A stretch of 64,000 nt of DNA, taken from JAFMJV01 sp963814315. Its GTDB lineage: Bacteria; Chloroflexota; Limnocylindria; Limnocylindrales; CSP1-4. The notes beneath the pieces are model-generated. The model worked only from the letters and a program-made list of their open reading frames with translations, was not told the DNA's origin and did not search any database. The position numbers and the translations under genes were made by a program. Shown one piece after another: positions 1 through 8,257 of this stretch (positions are counted from its first letter, which is position 1; every line of letters starts with the position of its first letter). The DNA lies in assembly GCA_963814315.1 (NCBI GenBank), contig CAWFCG010000001.1, positions 1 to 64,000 of the forward strand, read 5' to 3'.

Positions 1-1
1 T

Positions 2-391
2 ACGTTCAAGGGCCGAACACGCGGCGTTGCCAAGATCGTCGGCGTCAGCGATAGCCCCGATCGAGTCGAGCGGACGGCCGTCGCAGCACATGACGCTTTC
101 GGTGACCATGTGTCGGCGGCTCGATCGCAGCCCTATTACCTGGACGTGACCCATCCGGATGCCAACAAGGGCAGTGTCGTCAAGTACCTGTCGGGTTTGC
201 TGGGCATCCCCACCGATTCCATCGCGACCATCGGGGACATGCCCAATGATGTGCTCATGTTCGCCCACTCCGGTCTTTCCATCGCCATGGGCAACGCTGA
301 TCGAGAAGTCCAGCGTGCGGCTCGGCGTGTGACCACGACCAACGACAACGAAGGCTTCGCCAACGCCGTAGAGCGGTTCATCCTGTCCTGA
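2..391 (+). CDS. HAD-superfamily hydrolase (Cof-like), C-terminal part
   Basis: The reading frame is open from the left edge, so the gene begins outside the window. The visible 129 residues carry the Cof-type C-terminal layout: DVTHPDANKG with the conserved Lys after the cap, then GDMPNDVLMF, the Asp-bearing motif that binds Mg2+, then a GIAMGNA-like stretch (LSIAMGNADREVQ) and the usual final TNDNEGFANAVERF. The family dephosphorylates sugar phosphates and similar small phosphoesters in the cytosol; the substrate cannot be read from sequence. It converges on pgi with only four bases between the stop codons. A GTG at 110 is in frame but lies inside the conserved domain and is not taken as the start. 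Confidence 0.85.
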   Translation, partial: TFKGRTRGVAKIVGVSDSPDRVERTAVAAHDAFGDHVSAARSQPYYLDVTHPDANKGSVVKYLSGLLGIPTDSIATIGDMPNDVLMFAHSGLSIAMGNADREVQRAARRVTTTNDNEGFANAVERFILS

Positions 392-395
392 TCGA

Positions 396-2021
396 TCAAC
401 GCAGCTCGCGGTAGCGACGGATGAGCGCGTTGGTCGAGCTGTCGTGGGCGAGATCCGGTTCTGACTCGCTCTTAAGCTCAGGGATGATGCGCTTGGCCAG
501 GACCTTGCCCAGCTCGACGCCCCACTGGTCGAAGGAGTCGATATCCCAGATGGTGCCCTGCGTGAACACGCTGTGCTCATACAGGGCGATGAGTGTCCCC
601 AGAGTATGCGGCGTGAGCTTCTCCGCAAGGATCACGTTGGTAGGACGGTTGCCTTCGAACACGCGGTGCGGGACGATCGCATCAGCCGTGCCCTCGGCCC
701 GCACATCATCGGCCGTCTTGCCAAACGCCAGGGCCTCCGCCTGCGCGAAGACGTTGGACATCAGGATGTCGTGGTGGTCGCGGATCGGATTGAGCGTCTT
801 GCCGAAGCCGATCAGGTCGACCGGGATGAGCTTGGTGCCCTGGTGGATGAGCTGGTAGAAGCTGTGCTGGCCGTTGGTGCCGGGTTCACCCCAGTACACC
901 GCACCGGTCTGATAGTCCACCTGCTGGCCGTCGAGCGTGACGTGCTTGCCGTTGGACTCCATGGTCAGCTGCTGCAGGTAGGCCGGGAAGCGCTTGAGGT
1001 ACTGGCTGTAGGGCATCACGCCCTGGGTCTGGGCGTCGAAGAAGTCGCCGTACCAGACGGACAGGAGACCCATCAGCACCGGCAGATTCTGCTCGAACGG
1101 CGTCGTCCGGAAGTGCTCGTCCATGGCATGGAAGCCGGCCAGCAGCTCGCGGAACCCATCCGGCCCTACGGCCAACATGGTCGAGAGACCGATGGCCGAG
1201 TCCATCGAGTAACGGCCGCCGACCCAGTCCCAGAAGCCGAACATGTTGGCCGTGTCGATGCCGAACTCCGAGACTCCCGCGGCATTGGTGGAGACAGCCA
1301 CGAAATGCTTGGCGATGGCAGCCTCATCACCGAGCGCGGCGATCGTCCAATCCCGGGCGGTATGCGCGTTGGTCATCGTTTCGAGCGTGGTGAACGTCTT
1401 GGAGCAGATGATGAACAGGGTCTCGTCCGTGTTCAGGTCGCGAGTGGCTTCGGCGAAGTCAGTGGAATCCACGTTCGAGACGAAGCGGTAGGTCAGGTCG
1501 CGCTGTGTGTAGTGACGCAACGCTTCGTAGGCCATCACCGGACCCAGGTCGGACCCACCGATGCCTACGTTCACGATGTTGCGGATACGCTTGCCGGTGT
1601 GGCCTTTCCAGGCGCCGGAGCGAATCTGGTCGGCGAACGCTGACATGCGGTCGAGCACGTCGTGGACGTCGGCAATGACATCGGCGCCATCGACCACGAG
1701 TTTGGCGTCCCTCGGCATCCGCAATGCGACGTGCAGGACCGCACGGTCCTCCGAGACGTTGATGTGCTCACCGCGGAACATCTTCTCGATGCGGGCAGCG
1801 AGATCGGATTGCTCAGCCAGCTGGAGTAGCAGGCTGATGGTCTCGTCGGTGATGCGGTTCTTGGAATAGTCCAGATAGAGGCCAGCGCCCTCGACGGCGA
1901 ACCTGGACCCGCGTTCGGGGTCCTCGGCGAACAACTCGCCAAGGTGTCTGACGCTGACGGACTGGTGGTGCTTCTCAAGGGCGGCCCAGGCGGGTCGCGA
2001 TCGGAGCGGCGTGGGTGGCAT
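396..2021 (-). CDS. pgi: Glucose-6-phosphate isomerase
   Basis: Interconverts glucose 6-phosphate and fructose 6-phosphate in glycolysis and gluconeogenesis. The 541-residue protein matches the usual length of the long bacterial form. NVGIGGSDLG lies at residues 151-160, the SKTFTTLET phosphate-binding segment and VGGRYSMDSAIGLS follow, GTNGQHSFYQL carries the catalytic His region, and SFDQWGVELGK is the C-terminal signature. The ATG has AGGAGG about nine bases upstream. It lies 21 bases after transaldolase on the same strand, so tal-pgi is very probably one transcript together with the decayed tkt and rpe loci upstream. Confidence 0.97.
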   Translation of the reverse strand: MPPTPLRSRPAWAALEKHHQSVSVRHLGELFAEDPERGSRFAVEGAGLYLDYSKNRITDETISLLLQLAEQSDLAARIEKMFRGEHINVSEDRAVLHVALRMPRDAKLVVDGADVIADVHDVLDRMSAFADQIRSGAWKGHTGKRIRNIVNVGIGGSDLGPVMAYEALRHYTQRDLTYRFVSNVDSTDFAEATRDLNTDETLFIICSKTFTTLETMTNAHTARDWTIAALGDEAAIAKHFVAVSTNAAGVSEFGIDTANMFGFWDWVGGRYSMDSAIGLSTMLAVGPDGFRELLAGFHAMDEHFRTTPFEQNLPVLMGLLSVWYGDFFDAQTQGVMPYSQYLKRFPAYLQQLTMESNGKHVTLDGQQVDYQTGAVYWGEPGTNGQHSFYQLIHQGTKLIPVDLIGFGKTLNPIRDHHDILMSNVFAQAEALAFGKTADDVRAEGTADAIVPHRVFEGNRPTNVILAEKLTPHTLGTLIALYEHSVFTQGTIWDIDSFDQWGVELGKVLAKRIIPELKSESEPDLAHDSSTNALIRRYRELR

Positions 2022-2042
2022 CTCGCTCGCCTCCTGCGTTTG

Positions 2043-3113
2043 CTAGTCGGCCAGCGACGCGGTCTGCTGGTCGATGTGGGCCATCAGGTCGTCCCACGCC
2101 TTCACGAAGCCGTCGGCAGCCTGCGTCTGCAGCTTGGCCGCCAGCTCGTCCAGATCGACCCCGGCGTCCTGGAACTCCTTGAGCTTGGCGGCGCTCGCGC
2201 CACCGTCGGCGGTCAACGGCTCTCCCACCTGGCCGTGGTCGTAGAAGGCCAGGAGCGTTGCCTCTGGCATGGTGTTCACCGTGTTGGCGGCCCCAAGCCC
2301 ATGGACGTACATCGTGTCCGGAGCATCGGGATCCTTGGTCGATGTGCTGGCGAACAGGAGTCGCTGCGCCCGTGCACCCTGGTTCTCCAGCCGCTGCCAG
2401 CGGTCGGAGTCCAGGAGCTCGCGGTAGGCTCGGTAGGCCTGGGTGCCGACGGCCACCGCCAACTTGTCTCGCAGCGCGGCGGGCACGTCGTCCTTGACGG
2501 CAACGTCCCAGCGCGACATGAAGATCGACGCTACCGAACCGACAGCTGGATCCTGGCCTGCGGCGATGCGACGTTCCACACCTCGCATGTAGGCCTCGGC
2601 GGCCGCTGTGCAGTGGTCGGCTGAGAACAAGAGCGTAACGTTGACCGGAACGCCTGCGGCGATGGCCTCCTCGATCGCCGGGAGGCCCTCAGCGGTGCCC
2701 GGGATCTTGATGAAGAGGTTGGGTCGATCGGCGCGCTGGTGGAGGTCTTTGGCGGCCTTGACGGTCGACTCGGTGTCATAGGCCAGCAGCGGAGAGACCT
2801 CCAGTGAGACCCAGCCGTCGATGCCATCAGTGCTGTCGTGGATGGGCCGGAAAAGGTCCGCCGCGCGGCGCAGATCCTCGATGGCCAGGTCGAAGAAGAG
2901 GTCCTCACGGTCGGCACCGGCCTTGGCCCGGATGGCGTCGTCGTAGCCGCCTGCCGCGATGGCCTTGTCGAAGATCGACGGGTTGGACGTCAGGCCGGTG
3001 ACCGAGTAGTCATCGATATAGCGTTGCAGCTGCCCGGAGTCGAGCATCTCCCGGGTGATGTTATCGAGCCAGATGCTCTGACCGAGATCGTGGAGCTCAG
3101 CGGTCGCCTTCAT
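2043..3113 (-). CDS. tal: Transaldolase
   Basis: Moves a dihydroxyacetone unit between sedoheptulose 7-phosphate and glyceraldehyde 3-phosphate in the non-oxidative pentose phosphate pathway. The 356-residue length fits the long actinobacterial/cyanobacterial type. TSNPSIF is at residues 42-48 and the Schiff-base Lys is K136 in NLFIKIPGT, followed by PVNVTLLFS. GAGGAG precedes the ATG. The gene lies between the transketolase remnant (stop 12 bases upstream) and pgi. With transketolase damaged here, its partner reaction must come from another locus or be absent. Confidence 0.96.
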   Translation of the reverse strand: MKATAELHDLGQSIWLDNITREMLDSGQLQRYIDDYSVTGLTSNPSIFDKAIAAGGYDDAIRAKAGADREDLFFDLAIEDLRRAADLFRPIHDSTDGIDGWVSLEVSPLLAYDTESTVKAAKDLHQRADRPNLFIKIPGTAEGLPAIEEAIAAGVPVNVTLLFSADHCTAAAEAYMRGVERRIAAGQDPAVGSVASIFMSRWDVAVKDDVPAALRDKLAVAVGTQAYRAYRELLDSDRWQRLENQGARAQRLLFASTSTKDPDAPDTMYVHGLGAANTVNTMPEATLLAFYDHGQVGEPLTADGGASAAKLKEFQDAGVDLDELAAKLQTQAADGFVKAWDDLMAHIDQQTASLAD

Positions 3114-3125
3114 CAGGTATCTCCT

Positions 3126-4015
3126 CTACTTCGTTGCCGCGCGCGCCGCGGCGACGCGCTCACGCGCCACCTGCGTCACCGCATCAGGGGTGAAACCGAA
3201 CTTCTTCACCAGCTCATTGAGCGGGGCCGACGCACCGAACGTAGGCATGCCCACGACCGCGCCGCCGTCACCGACGTAGCGATCCCAGCCCAGCGTGGAG
3301 GCCTCCTCGATGGCCACGCGTTCCAGCCGTAGGCGATGAAGTGGGCCGCGACGTCCTCGGTGAAGGTGATGTCGGTGTGGCCCTCGATGGTGACGCGATT
3401 GGAGTCGTGCACCCAGCACAGGTTCGAGAGGCGCTGATGCGCCGCGAACGACGCCGCTTCCGAGGTGATGCCCTCCATCAGGCAGTCGTCGCCAAGCTGG
3501 GCGTAGACATCGAAGTCGAAGATGGTGTACCCATCGCGGTTGTAGGTGGCACCCAGCCATTCGCTGGCCACGGCCATGCCCACAGAGGTGGCGGCGCCAT
3601 TGCCGAGAGGCCCACTGGTGGTCTCGACGCCGCTGGTCCAGCGATACTCCGGGTGCACCGGCGCCTTGGAGTCGATCTGCCGGGATCGCTTGATATCTTC
3701 AAGCCGCACGGACGGCTCGCCCAACACCTCGTAATCAGGGTCCACGGCCTCGACACCGGTGAGATGGAGCATCGACCATAGCAGTGCCGATGCATGTCCA
3801 GAAGAGAGCACGTAGCGATCGCGGTTGGGCCAGACCGGATCGGTGGGTTCATAGCGTAGGAAGTGCTGCCACAGGGCATAGATCACGGGCGCGATGCCGA
3901 TGGGCGTACCGGGGTGCCCTGACTTCGCCGCCTGGATCATGTCGATCGACAGTGCTCGGATGGTGTCGATGCTGCGCTGGTCGAGATCAGTCTTGCGCGG
4001 CTCCGTGGATGTCAT
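3126..4015 (-). pseudogene. tkt: Transketolase with large internal deletion and frame change
   Basis: Residues 1-232 read as a normal transketolase N-terminus: SGHPGTPIGIAP at 32-42, RDRYVLSSGHAS, TSGPLGNG, and the thiamine-diphosphate segment LGDDCLMEG at 174-182, where the canonical motif is GDG. At 3320 the text jumps straight into the last 64 codons of a transketolase (RVAIEEAS, then YVGDGGAVVGMPTFGASAP and FGFTPDAV) in a different frame. The family is normally about 660-700 residues, so roughly 370 codons, including the whole pyrimidine-binding domain, are missing. The in-frame product of the N-terminus runs out of frame and stops at 3206. A good ribosome site (AGGAGGAAGG) is still present. 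It is either a true deletion pseudogene or a collapsed assembly. Confidence 0.88.
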
Positions 4016-4039
4016 CCTTCCTCCTGACTGGCGTGGATG

Positions 4040-4330
4040 CTATCGCACTCCCTGGTAGGCGACGCCGGGGTCGTCCTCCCAGTAGACCCTGCTACCCGAA
4101 ACAAGCACGGCAGCGCCGGCGGCCCTTGGCGGCGTGGAGGCGTCTATGTGGACGCCGCCATCGACTTCGAGACCACCACCGCGTCGGGCAGGCGGCGGCG
4201 CAGTGCTGCGATCTGATCAAGCGCCTGGAGCATGACTCCTGACCGGAAGCCTGGATGCTCATGCACAACACCACGCCAGCCGCATCGACCGACGGCGCAA
4301 CCACCGCATCTACCACCGACACCTCCCATC
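4040..4330 (-). pseudogene. rpe: Ribulose-phosphate 3-epimerase, degraded 3' remnant
   Basis: No single frame is long, but reading across three frames gives a clear epimerase C-terminus: GVVLCMSI, then HPGFRSGVMLQALDQIAALRRRLPDA, then LEVDGGVHIDAS and AGAAVLVSGSRVYWEDDP to a stop at 4040-4042. These correspond to the family's MS(I/V)HPGF, VDGG and GS segments. The first break is explained by losing one ATCC from a tandem ATCCATCC; further small indels lie near 4220 and 4150. The first ~130 codons are absent, and the promoter region of the divergent ROK kinase gene occupies that place. The remnant ends about 25 bases before the transketolase start, which indicates a former rpe-tkt-tal-pgi operon. 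Confidence 0.8.
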
Positions 4331-4441
4331 CCATCTCGTACCCTGCCTACGGAACAAGCTGTGTCCTGACGTGATGACACCGGCAACGACGTGGTGCGAT
4401 GGCTATCCTAGCCTCAACGACATCCAATCGGAGGAGCATCA

Positions 4442-5404
4442 GTGGCGTCATCCCAGCTCACCGCTGGCGTGGACCTTGGCGGCACCAAGATCCAGACGGT
4501 CGTGTTGCGGAGCGGCAAGGTCGTCGGCCAGTCACGGGTGCCCACCCCGCAGACCGGGCGCTCCGGCGACGTCATCGTGGCCATCGCGGGCACCATCCGT
4601 GAGGCACTTGGCGAGGCCGGGCCGCGCATCAGGCTTCAACGCATCGGCATCGGCACGCCCGGAGAGATCGACGCCGCCGCCGGCGTCGTGTCACTGGCAG
4701 CCAACGTGCCCGGCTTCTCCGATCGCGTCAGCCTGGGTCCCGATCTGTCGAAGGCCATGGATGGTATCGAGGTCGTCATCGACAACGACGTCCGCGTTGC
4801 TGTGCTAGGGGAACACTCCCGCGGCGCGGGTCGACCCTATAGGAACATGCTGGGGGTATGGGTCGGGACCGGAGTCGGGGGCGGTCTCGTGCTCGATGGC
4901 GAACTGCATGGCGGTAGAGGAGCCGCCGGCGAGATCGGCCATCTCATCGTGAAGCCTGGAGGCCGAACCTGTGGGTGCGGGCGGAAGGGCTGTCTGGAGG
5001 CATACGCCGGCCGGGCCCGGCTCGAAGCTCGGGCGCGTGGACTGGTCGCCAGGGGCCAGAAGACGACGTTGTTCGACATCATGAAGAAACAGGGCCGCGA
5101 CCGGCTCAGCTCAGGCGTCTACGCCAGGGCGCTGGGGAAGGGCGACCCCATGGCTCGACAGCTTATCGCCGACGCCGCCTGGGCCCTGGGTATCGCCTTG
5201 GCCTCCGCACAGAACCTGCTCGACCTGGAAGCCATCGTCGTCGGCGGCGGGCTGGGAGACCGGCTTGGCCAGCCGTTCATCGACACCATCGTGGCCGAGA
5301 TGACGCCGCACCTGTTCACGCCCGACGAGCCTCCGGCGGTTCTGCCCACAGAGATGGGGGACCTGTCCGGCGCCGTCGGCGCCGCTGTCCTAGCAGGAGG
5401 CTGA
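4442..5404 (+). CDS. ROK-family sugar kinase (glucokinase-like)
   Basis: A 320-residue cytosolic kinase that most likely phosphorylates glucose. GVDLGGTKIQTVVL at residues 9-22 is the ATP phosphate loop, VIDNDVRVAVLGE holds the catalytic Asp, GVWVGTGVGGGLVLDG is the sugar-binding segment, and EIGHLIVKPGG followed by CGCGRKGCLEAYAG is the ROK zinc motif. No DNA-binding domain is present, so it is an enzyme and not a repressor. The start is GTG with GGAGGAG six bases upstream. The stop lies six bases before rpiA, so the two are cotranscribed, divergently from the rpe remnant. The family also includes fructose and N-acetylmannosamine kinases, so glucose specificity is inferred from the neighbouring pgi. 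Confidence 0.88.
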   Translation: MASSQLTAGVDLGGTKIQTVVLRSGKVVGQSRVPTPQTGRSGDVIVAIAGTIREALGEAGPRIRLQRIGIGTPGEIDAAAGVVSLAANVPGFSDRVSLGPDLSKAMDGIEVVIDNDVRVAVLGEHSRGAGRPYRNMLGVWVGTGVGGGLVLDGELHGGRGAAGEIGHLIVKPGGRTCGCGRKGCLEAYAGRARLEARARGLVARGQKTTLFDIMKKQGRDRLSSGVYARALGKGDPMARQLIADAAWALGIALASAQNLLDLEAIVVGGGLGDRLGQPFIDTIVAEMTPHLFTPDEPPAVLPTEMGDLSGAVGAAVLAGG

Positions 5405-5410
5405 GCCATC

Positions 5411-6079
5411 ATGGCGATCAGCACCGATGACGTGAGCACGGAGCGCGAGAAGGAGGTCGCGGCCATCGCCTCGGCTCAGCTCGTCGAGGACGGCATGGAG
5501 GTCGGCTTGGGCACGGGCTCGACAGTGGCGTACCTGCTGCCGGCGCTGGCCGCGCGGAAGCTGGACATCCACTGCGTAGCCACCTCGGTCGAAACGGCAC
5601 GCGATGGTCGCAAGCTCGGCCTGCGAGTCGATGAGTTCAGCGGACCTGATGCTCCAGCGCGGCTGGACATCGCCATCGACGGAGCCGACGAGGTGACGCG
5701 TGATGGCTGGCTGGTCAAGGGGGGCGGCGCCGCGCACACGCGCGAGAAGGCCGTGGCCGCGGCGGCCGATCGCTTCGTCGTCATCGTCTCCTCGAACAAG
5801 CTCGTCGAGCGGTTGACACCACCGATCCCCGTGGAACTCCTTGCCTATGGCCTTCATGCCACCCTGCTGCGGCTCGGCCACGTCCAGCTTCGGGACGTGC
5901 CAGCGAGTCCGGACGGCGGCATCATCGCCGACTACAGCGGCGCCTTCGACGACCCTGCAGAGTTGGCAGTGCGGCTTTCGACCACCGTCGGAGTGGTCGA
6001 ACATGGGCTCTTCCCCCCGAGCATGGTCAGCGAAGTCATCGTGGCGCGCGGCGAGACCGTGGAGCGCTTCAGGCCCTGA
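5411..6079 (+). CDS. rpiA: Ribose-5-phosphate isomerase A
   Basis: Interconverts ribose 5-phosphate and ribulose 5-phosphate. The 222-residue length is standard. Visible motifs are GLGTGSTVAYLL near residue 35, the DGADEV segment with the catalytic Asp residues, KGGGAAHTREK with the catalytic Glu/Lys region, and SSNKLVERL. The ATG follows AGGAGG by nine bases. It is the last gene of a two-gene plus-strand unit with the ROK kinase, next to the damaged rpe/tkt and intact tal/pgi, so the window once held nearly a full non-oxidative pentose phosphate set. Confidence 0.96.
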   Translation: MAISTDDVSTEREKEVAAIASAQLVEDGMEVGLGTGSTVAYLLPALAARKLDIHCVATSVETARDGRKLGLRVDEFSGPDAPARLDIAIDGADEVTRDGWLVKGGGAAHTREKAVAAAADRFVVIVSSNKLVERLTPPIPVELLAYGLHATLLRLGHVQLRDVPASPDGGIIADYSGAFDDPAELAVRLSTTVGVVEHGLFPPSMVSEVIVARGETVERFRP

Positions 6080-6254
6080 GTCACCGTCGCGACTGGTGCT
6101 GCGGCAGCTGATGCGCCGGCGAACCAGACCCGCTGCGTGGCTGCTTGAGTCAATCAGGCGCCGAGCGCCGGGGTGTGACGTTCCCGGTAGCGCAGACGTA
6201 CGACGGAAGCTGTCGCACCGGTCCGCGACTGGCCGGCTGCGACGCCGTCGGCGC

Positions 6255-7061
6255 TCAACCAGCGACGGCTGCCCCCACGTTGTCTGTCGCGGACACCATC
6301 TCGCCCTCGATGAAGTCGAGGTCACCGGTGATGACTTTCTCGACTTCCTCGATGGTCGTGGTCTTGGGGTCGATGTCATCAGCCACCACTTGACCCCGAC
6401 GGAGCACCACGATGCGATCCACCACCTGGAAGACGTGGTGGATGTTGTGGGCGATGAAGATGCAGGAGTGGCCGGAGTCGCGCGCGTTGCGCACGAAGCG
6501 CAGCACACCCTGCGTTTCTGCCACGCCCAGGTTGTTGGTGGGCTCATCGAGGATGATCAGCTCACTGTCGAAGTGCATCGCGCGAGCGATGGCGACAGCT
6601 TGGCGCTCGCCACCGGACAGCGCGTTGATGGGCGTCTTGGGCGGGATGTTCTTGGTGATGCCGACCTCACCCAGCAGCTTGCCGGCCACGTCCTCCATGA
6701 GCGCCTTGTCCATGCGATTGAAGATCCGTGGACCCTTCAGCGGCTCACGACCCAGGAACAGATTGCGTGCGATCGACAGCTGGTTCACCAGCGCCGAGTC
6801 CTGGTAGATGGTCTCGATGCCCATGCCGATGGCGTCGTTGGTGTCCTTGATCGACACCGGTTTGCCGTGCCAGTACAGCTGGCCGGTGGTCAGCGGCACG
6901 GCCCCGGAGATGATCTTGATGAGGGTCGACTTCCCGGCGCCGTTATCCCCCAGCAGGCCGACGATCTCATTGGTGCCAAAGCGGAGGTCGACACTCTCGA
7001 GCGCCTGCACGCGCCCGTAGTACTTGGAGATGGCTTCGAGGCGAAGCAGTTCGTCAGTCAT
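6255..7061 (-). CDS. Sugar ABC transporter ATP-binding protein (FrcA/RbsA half-type)
   Basis: A single-domain ATPase of 268 residues that would energise the adjacent importer. Walker A GDNGAGKST is at residues 38-46, the signature LSGGERQ at 148-154 and Walker B LIILDEP at 168-174, followed by the switch His in IFIAHN. Most carbohydrate-uptake CUT2 ATPases are tandem duplicated (about 500 residues); a one-domain form like this is known from the fructose importer FrcA. The start lies four bases after the permease stop, so the unit is binding protein, permease, ATPase. It converges on rpiA. Substrate is not determinable; fructose, ribose or a related monosaccharide is likely. Confidence 0.9.
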   Translation of the reverse strand: MTDELLRLEAISKYYGRVQALESVDLRFGTNEIVGLLGDNGAGKSTLIKIISGAVPLTTGQLYWHGKPVSIKDTNDAIGMGIETIYQDSALVNQLSIARNLFLGREPLKGPRIFNRMDKALMEDVAGKLLGEVGITKNIPPKTPINALSGGERQAVAIARAMHFDSELIILDEPTNNLGVAETQGVLRFVRNARDSGHSCIFIAHNIHHVFQVVDRIVVLRRGQVVADDIDPKTTTIEEVEKVITGDLDFIEGEMVSATDNVGAAVAG

Positions 7062-7065
7062 TTCG

Positions 7066-8106
7066 CTACATCGCTCGCTGTCGTCGTTGCATGTAGGAGT
7101 GCAACGCCATCATGCCCAGGATGATGGCCCCGATGAAGATCTTGTAGGCCAGCGCCGGCGCTCCTGCCATGACGATGCCGTTGCGCATCACTCGGAGCAA
7201 CAACACCCCGATGACCGTGCCGATGATGGTGCCCTTGCCGCCGGACAGCACCGTCCCGCCGATGACCACCATGGCGATGACCTCCAGCTCGTAGCCATCA
7301 CCACTGTTGGGATTGGCCGAGCTGACGCGAATGGAACTGGTGACGCCAGAGTAAGCGGCCACGACAGCGGTGAGGATGAAGAGCGAGATCTTGGTGCGCG
7401 CCACGCGGACGCCACGTGCGGTGGCCGCCATCTGATTGCCTCCGGCTGCCTGGATCCAGTTGCCGTACTTGGCTGACATCAGCACGTAGCCGAGGAGCAA
7501 CGCCAGCAATGCGAACCAGAAGAGCGAGGTGTACAGCTTGAGTTCGCCCCAGGGCGTGGCGAAGGCGTGCGCGCTCACGAGGATGTCAGCGAGGATCGAA
7601 CCCTCTGACGCCCACGTTCGCTGCGGGAAGCCCTGCGTCAACCACAGTGCAGCTCCTCGAACCACGAGCAGCATGCCCAGCGTCACGAGGAAGGAGGGGA
7701 TGCCCAACTTGGTCACGAAGAGGCCGCTGGTGAGGCCGATGAGCACGGCCACGCACATGGTGATGAGGAACGCGACTTCCAACGAGAAGATGCCCTCGTT
7801 GAAGAAGAACCACATCAGCACAGCTGCGAAGCCGAAGACCGAACCGACCGAGAGGTCGAATTCGCCCGACGTCATCAGCAGCGTCATAGCCAGTGCGATC
7901 ATGCCAAGTTCCGGCGTGAACGCCAGCAGGTTGCCCACATTGAGCATGGAGGCGAAGGTGGCGTTCAGTAGGGTGAACGTGATGATCGCCCCGACGAGCA
8001 GAGCGAATGGCCCAGCCTCAGGTTCGCGGAGCAGGCGGCGGGTCCGGCCTCCGACGCGTTTGGATAGGGATTGCTGGTCGGCTGTCGGTGCCGTTGCTTC
8101 GCTCAT
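7066..8106 (-). CDS. Sugar ABC transporter permease (RbsC/FrcC family)
   Basis: An integral membrane protein of 346 residues with about nine or ten hydrophobic segments, beginning around residue 35 (GPFALLVGAIITFTLL). The family landmarks LTSGEFDLSVGS near residue 80, SFLVTLGMLLVVRGAALW and VIGGTVLSGGKGTIIGTVIG are all present; the GG..GG loop contacts the ATPase. It sits between the binding protein (151-base gap with a stem-loop) and the ATPase (four-base gap). It forms the transmembrane channel of the importer, probably as a homodimer as in the ribose system. Confidence 0.92.
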   Translation of the reverse strand: MSEATAPTADQQSLSKRVGGRTRRLLREPEAGPFALLVGAIITFTLLNATFASMLNVGNLLAFTPELGMIALAMTLLMTSGEFDLSVGSVFGFAAVLMWFFFNEGIFSLEVAFLITMCVAVLIGLTSGLFVTKLGIPSFLVTLGMLLVVRGAALWLTQGFPQRTWASEGSILADILVSAHAFATPWGELKLYTSLFWFALLALLLGYVLMSAKYGNWIQAAGGNQMAATARGVRVARTKISLFILTAVVAAYSGVTSSIRVSSANPNSGDGYELEVIAMVVIGGTVLSGGKGTIIGTVIGVLLLRVMRNGIVMAGAPALAYKIFIGAIILGMMALHSYMQRRQRAM

Positions 8107-8204
8107 GACCCTCCGCGCCGTCTCAAGCTATCTGTCTGCCAGCTGGGTGCCGGCGGGGAAACGGGCGAGGCCAGCATGGGAATGCCGGCCTCCACCTTGT
8201 GCAG

Positions 8205-8241
8205 GGTGCGGCGCGACTGTGTTCGAAACACGTGCCGCACC
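8205..8241 (-). promoter_or_regulatory. Intercistronic stem-loop after the binding-protein gene
   Basis: Two nested perfect stems are visible: an outer 8-bp pair (8205-8212 with 8234-8241) and an inner 5-bp pair (GTGTT with AACAC, loop CGA). It lies 17 bases after the binding-protein stop and 99 bases before the permease start. Such hairpins commonly protect the upstream message and raise binding-protein output over the membrane subunits. No T-run follows, so it is not a standard terminator. Confidence 0.5.
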
Positions 8242-8257
8242 GCACCGGTATGGATGA

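Noticed and set aside
573..1643. Long plus-strand open frame opposite pgi
   Set aside because: No protein family features, no ribosome site, and pgi is certain. Long antisense frames are expected in GC-rich codon-biased genes; similar ones opposite rpe/ABC (5.8-7.1 kb), GH66 (12.0-13.5 kb) and lysS (31.7-33.2 kb) are rejected for the same reason.
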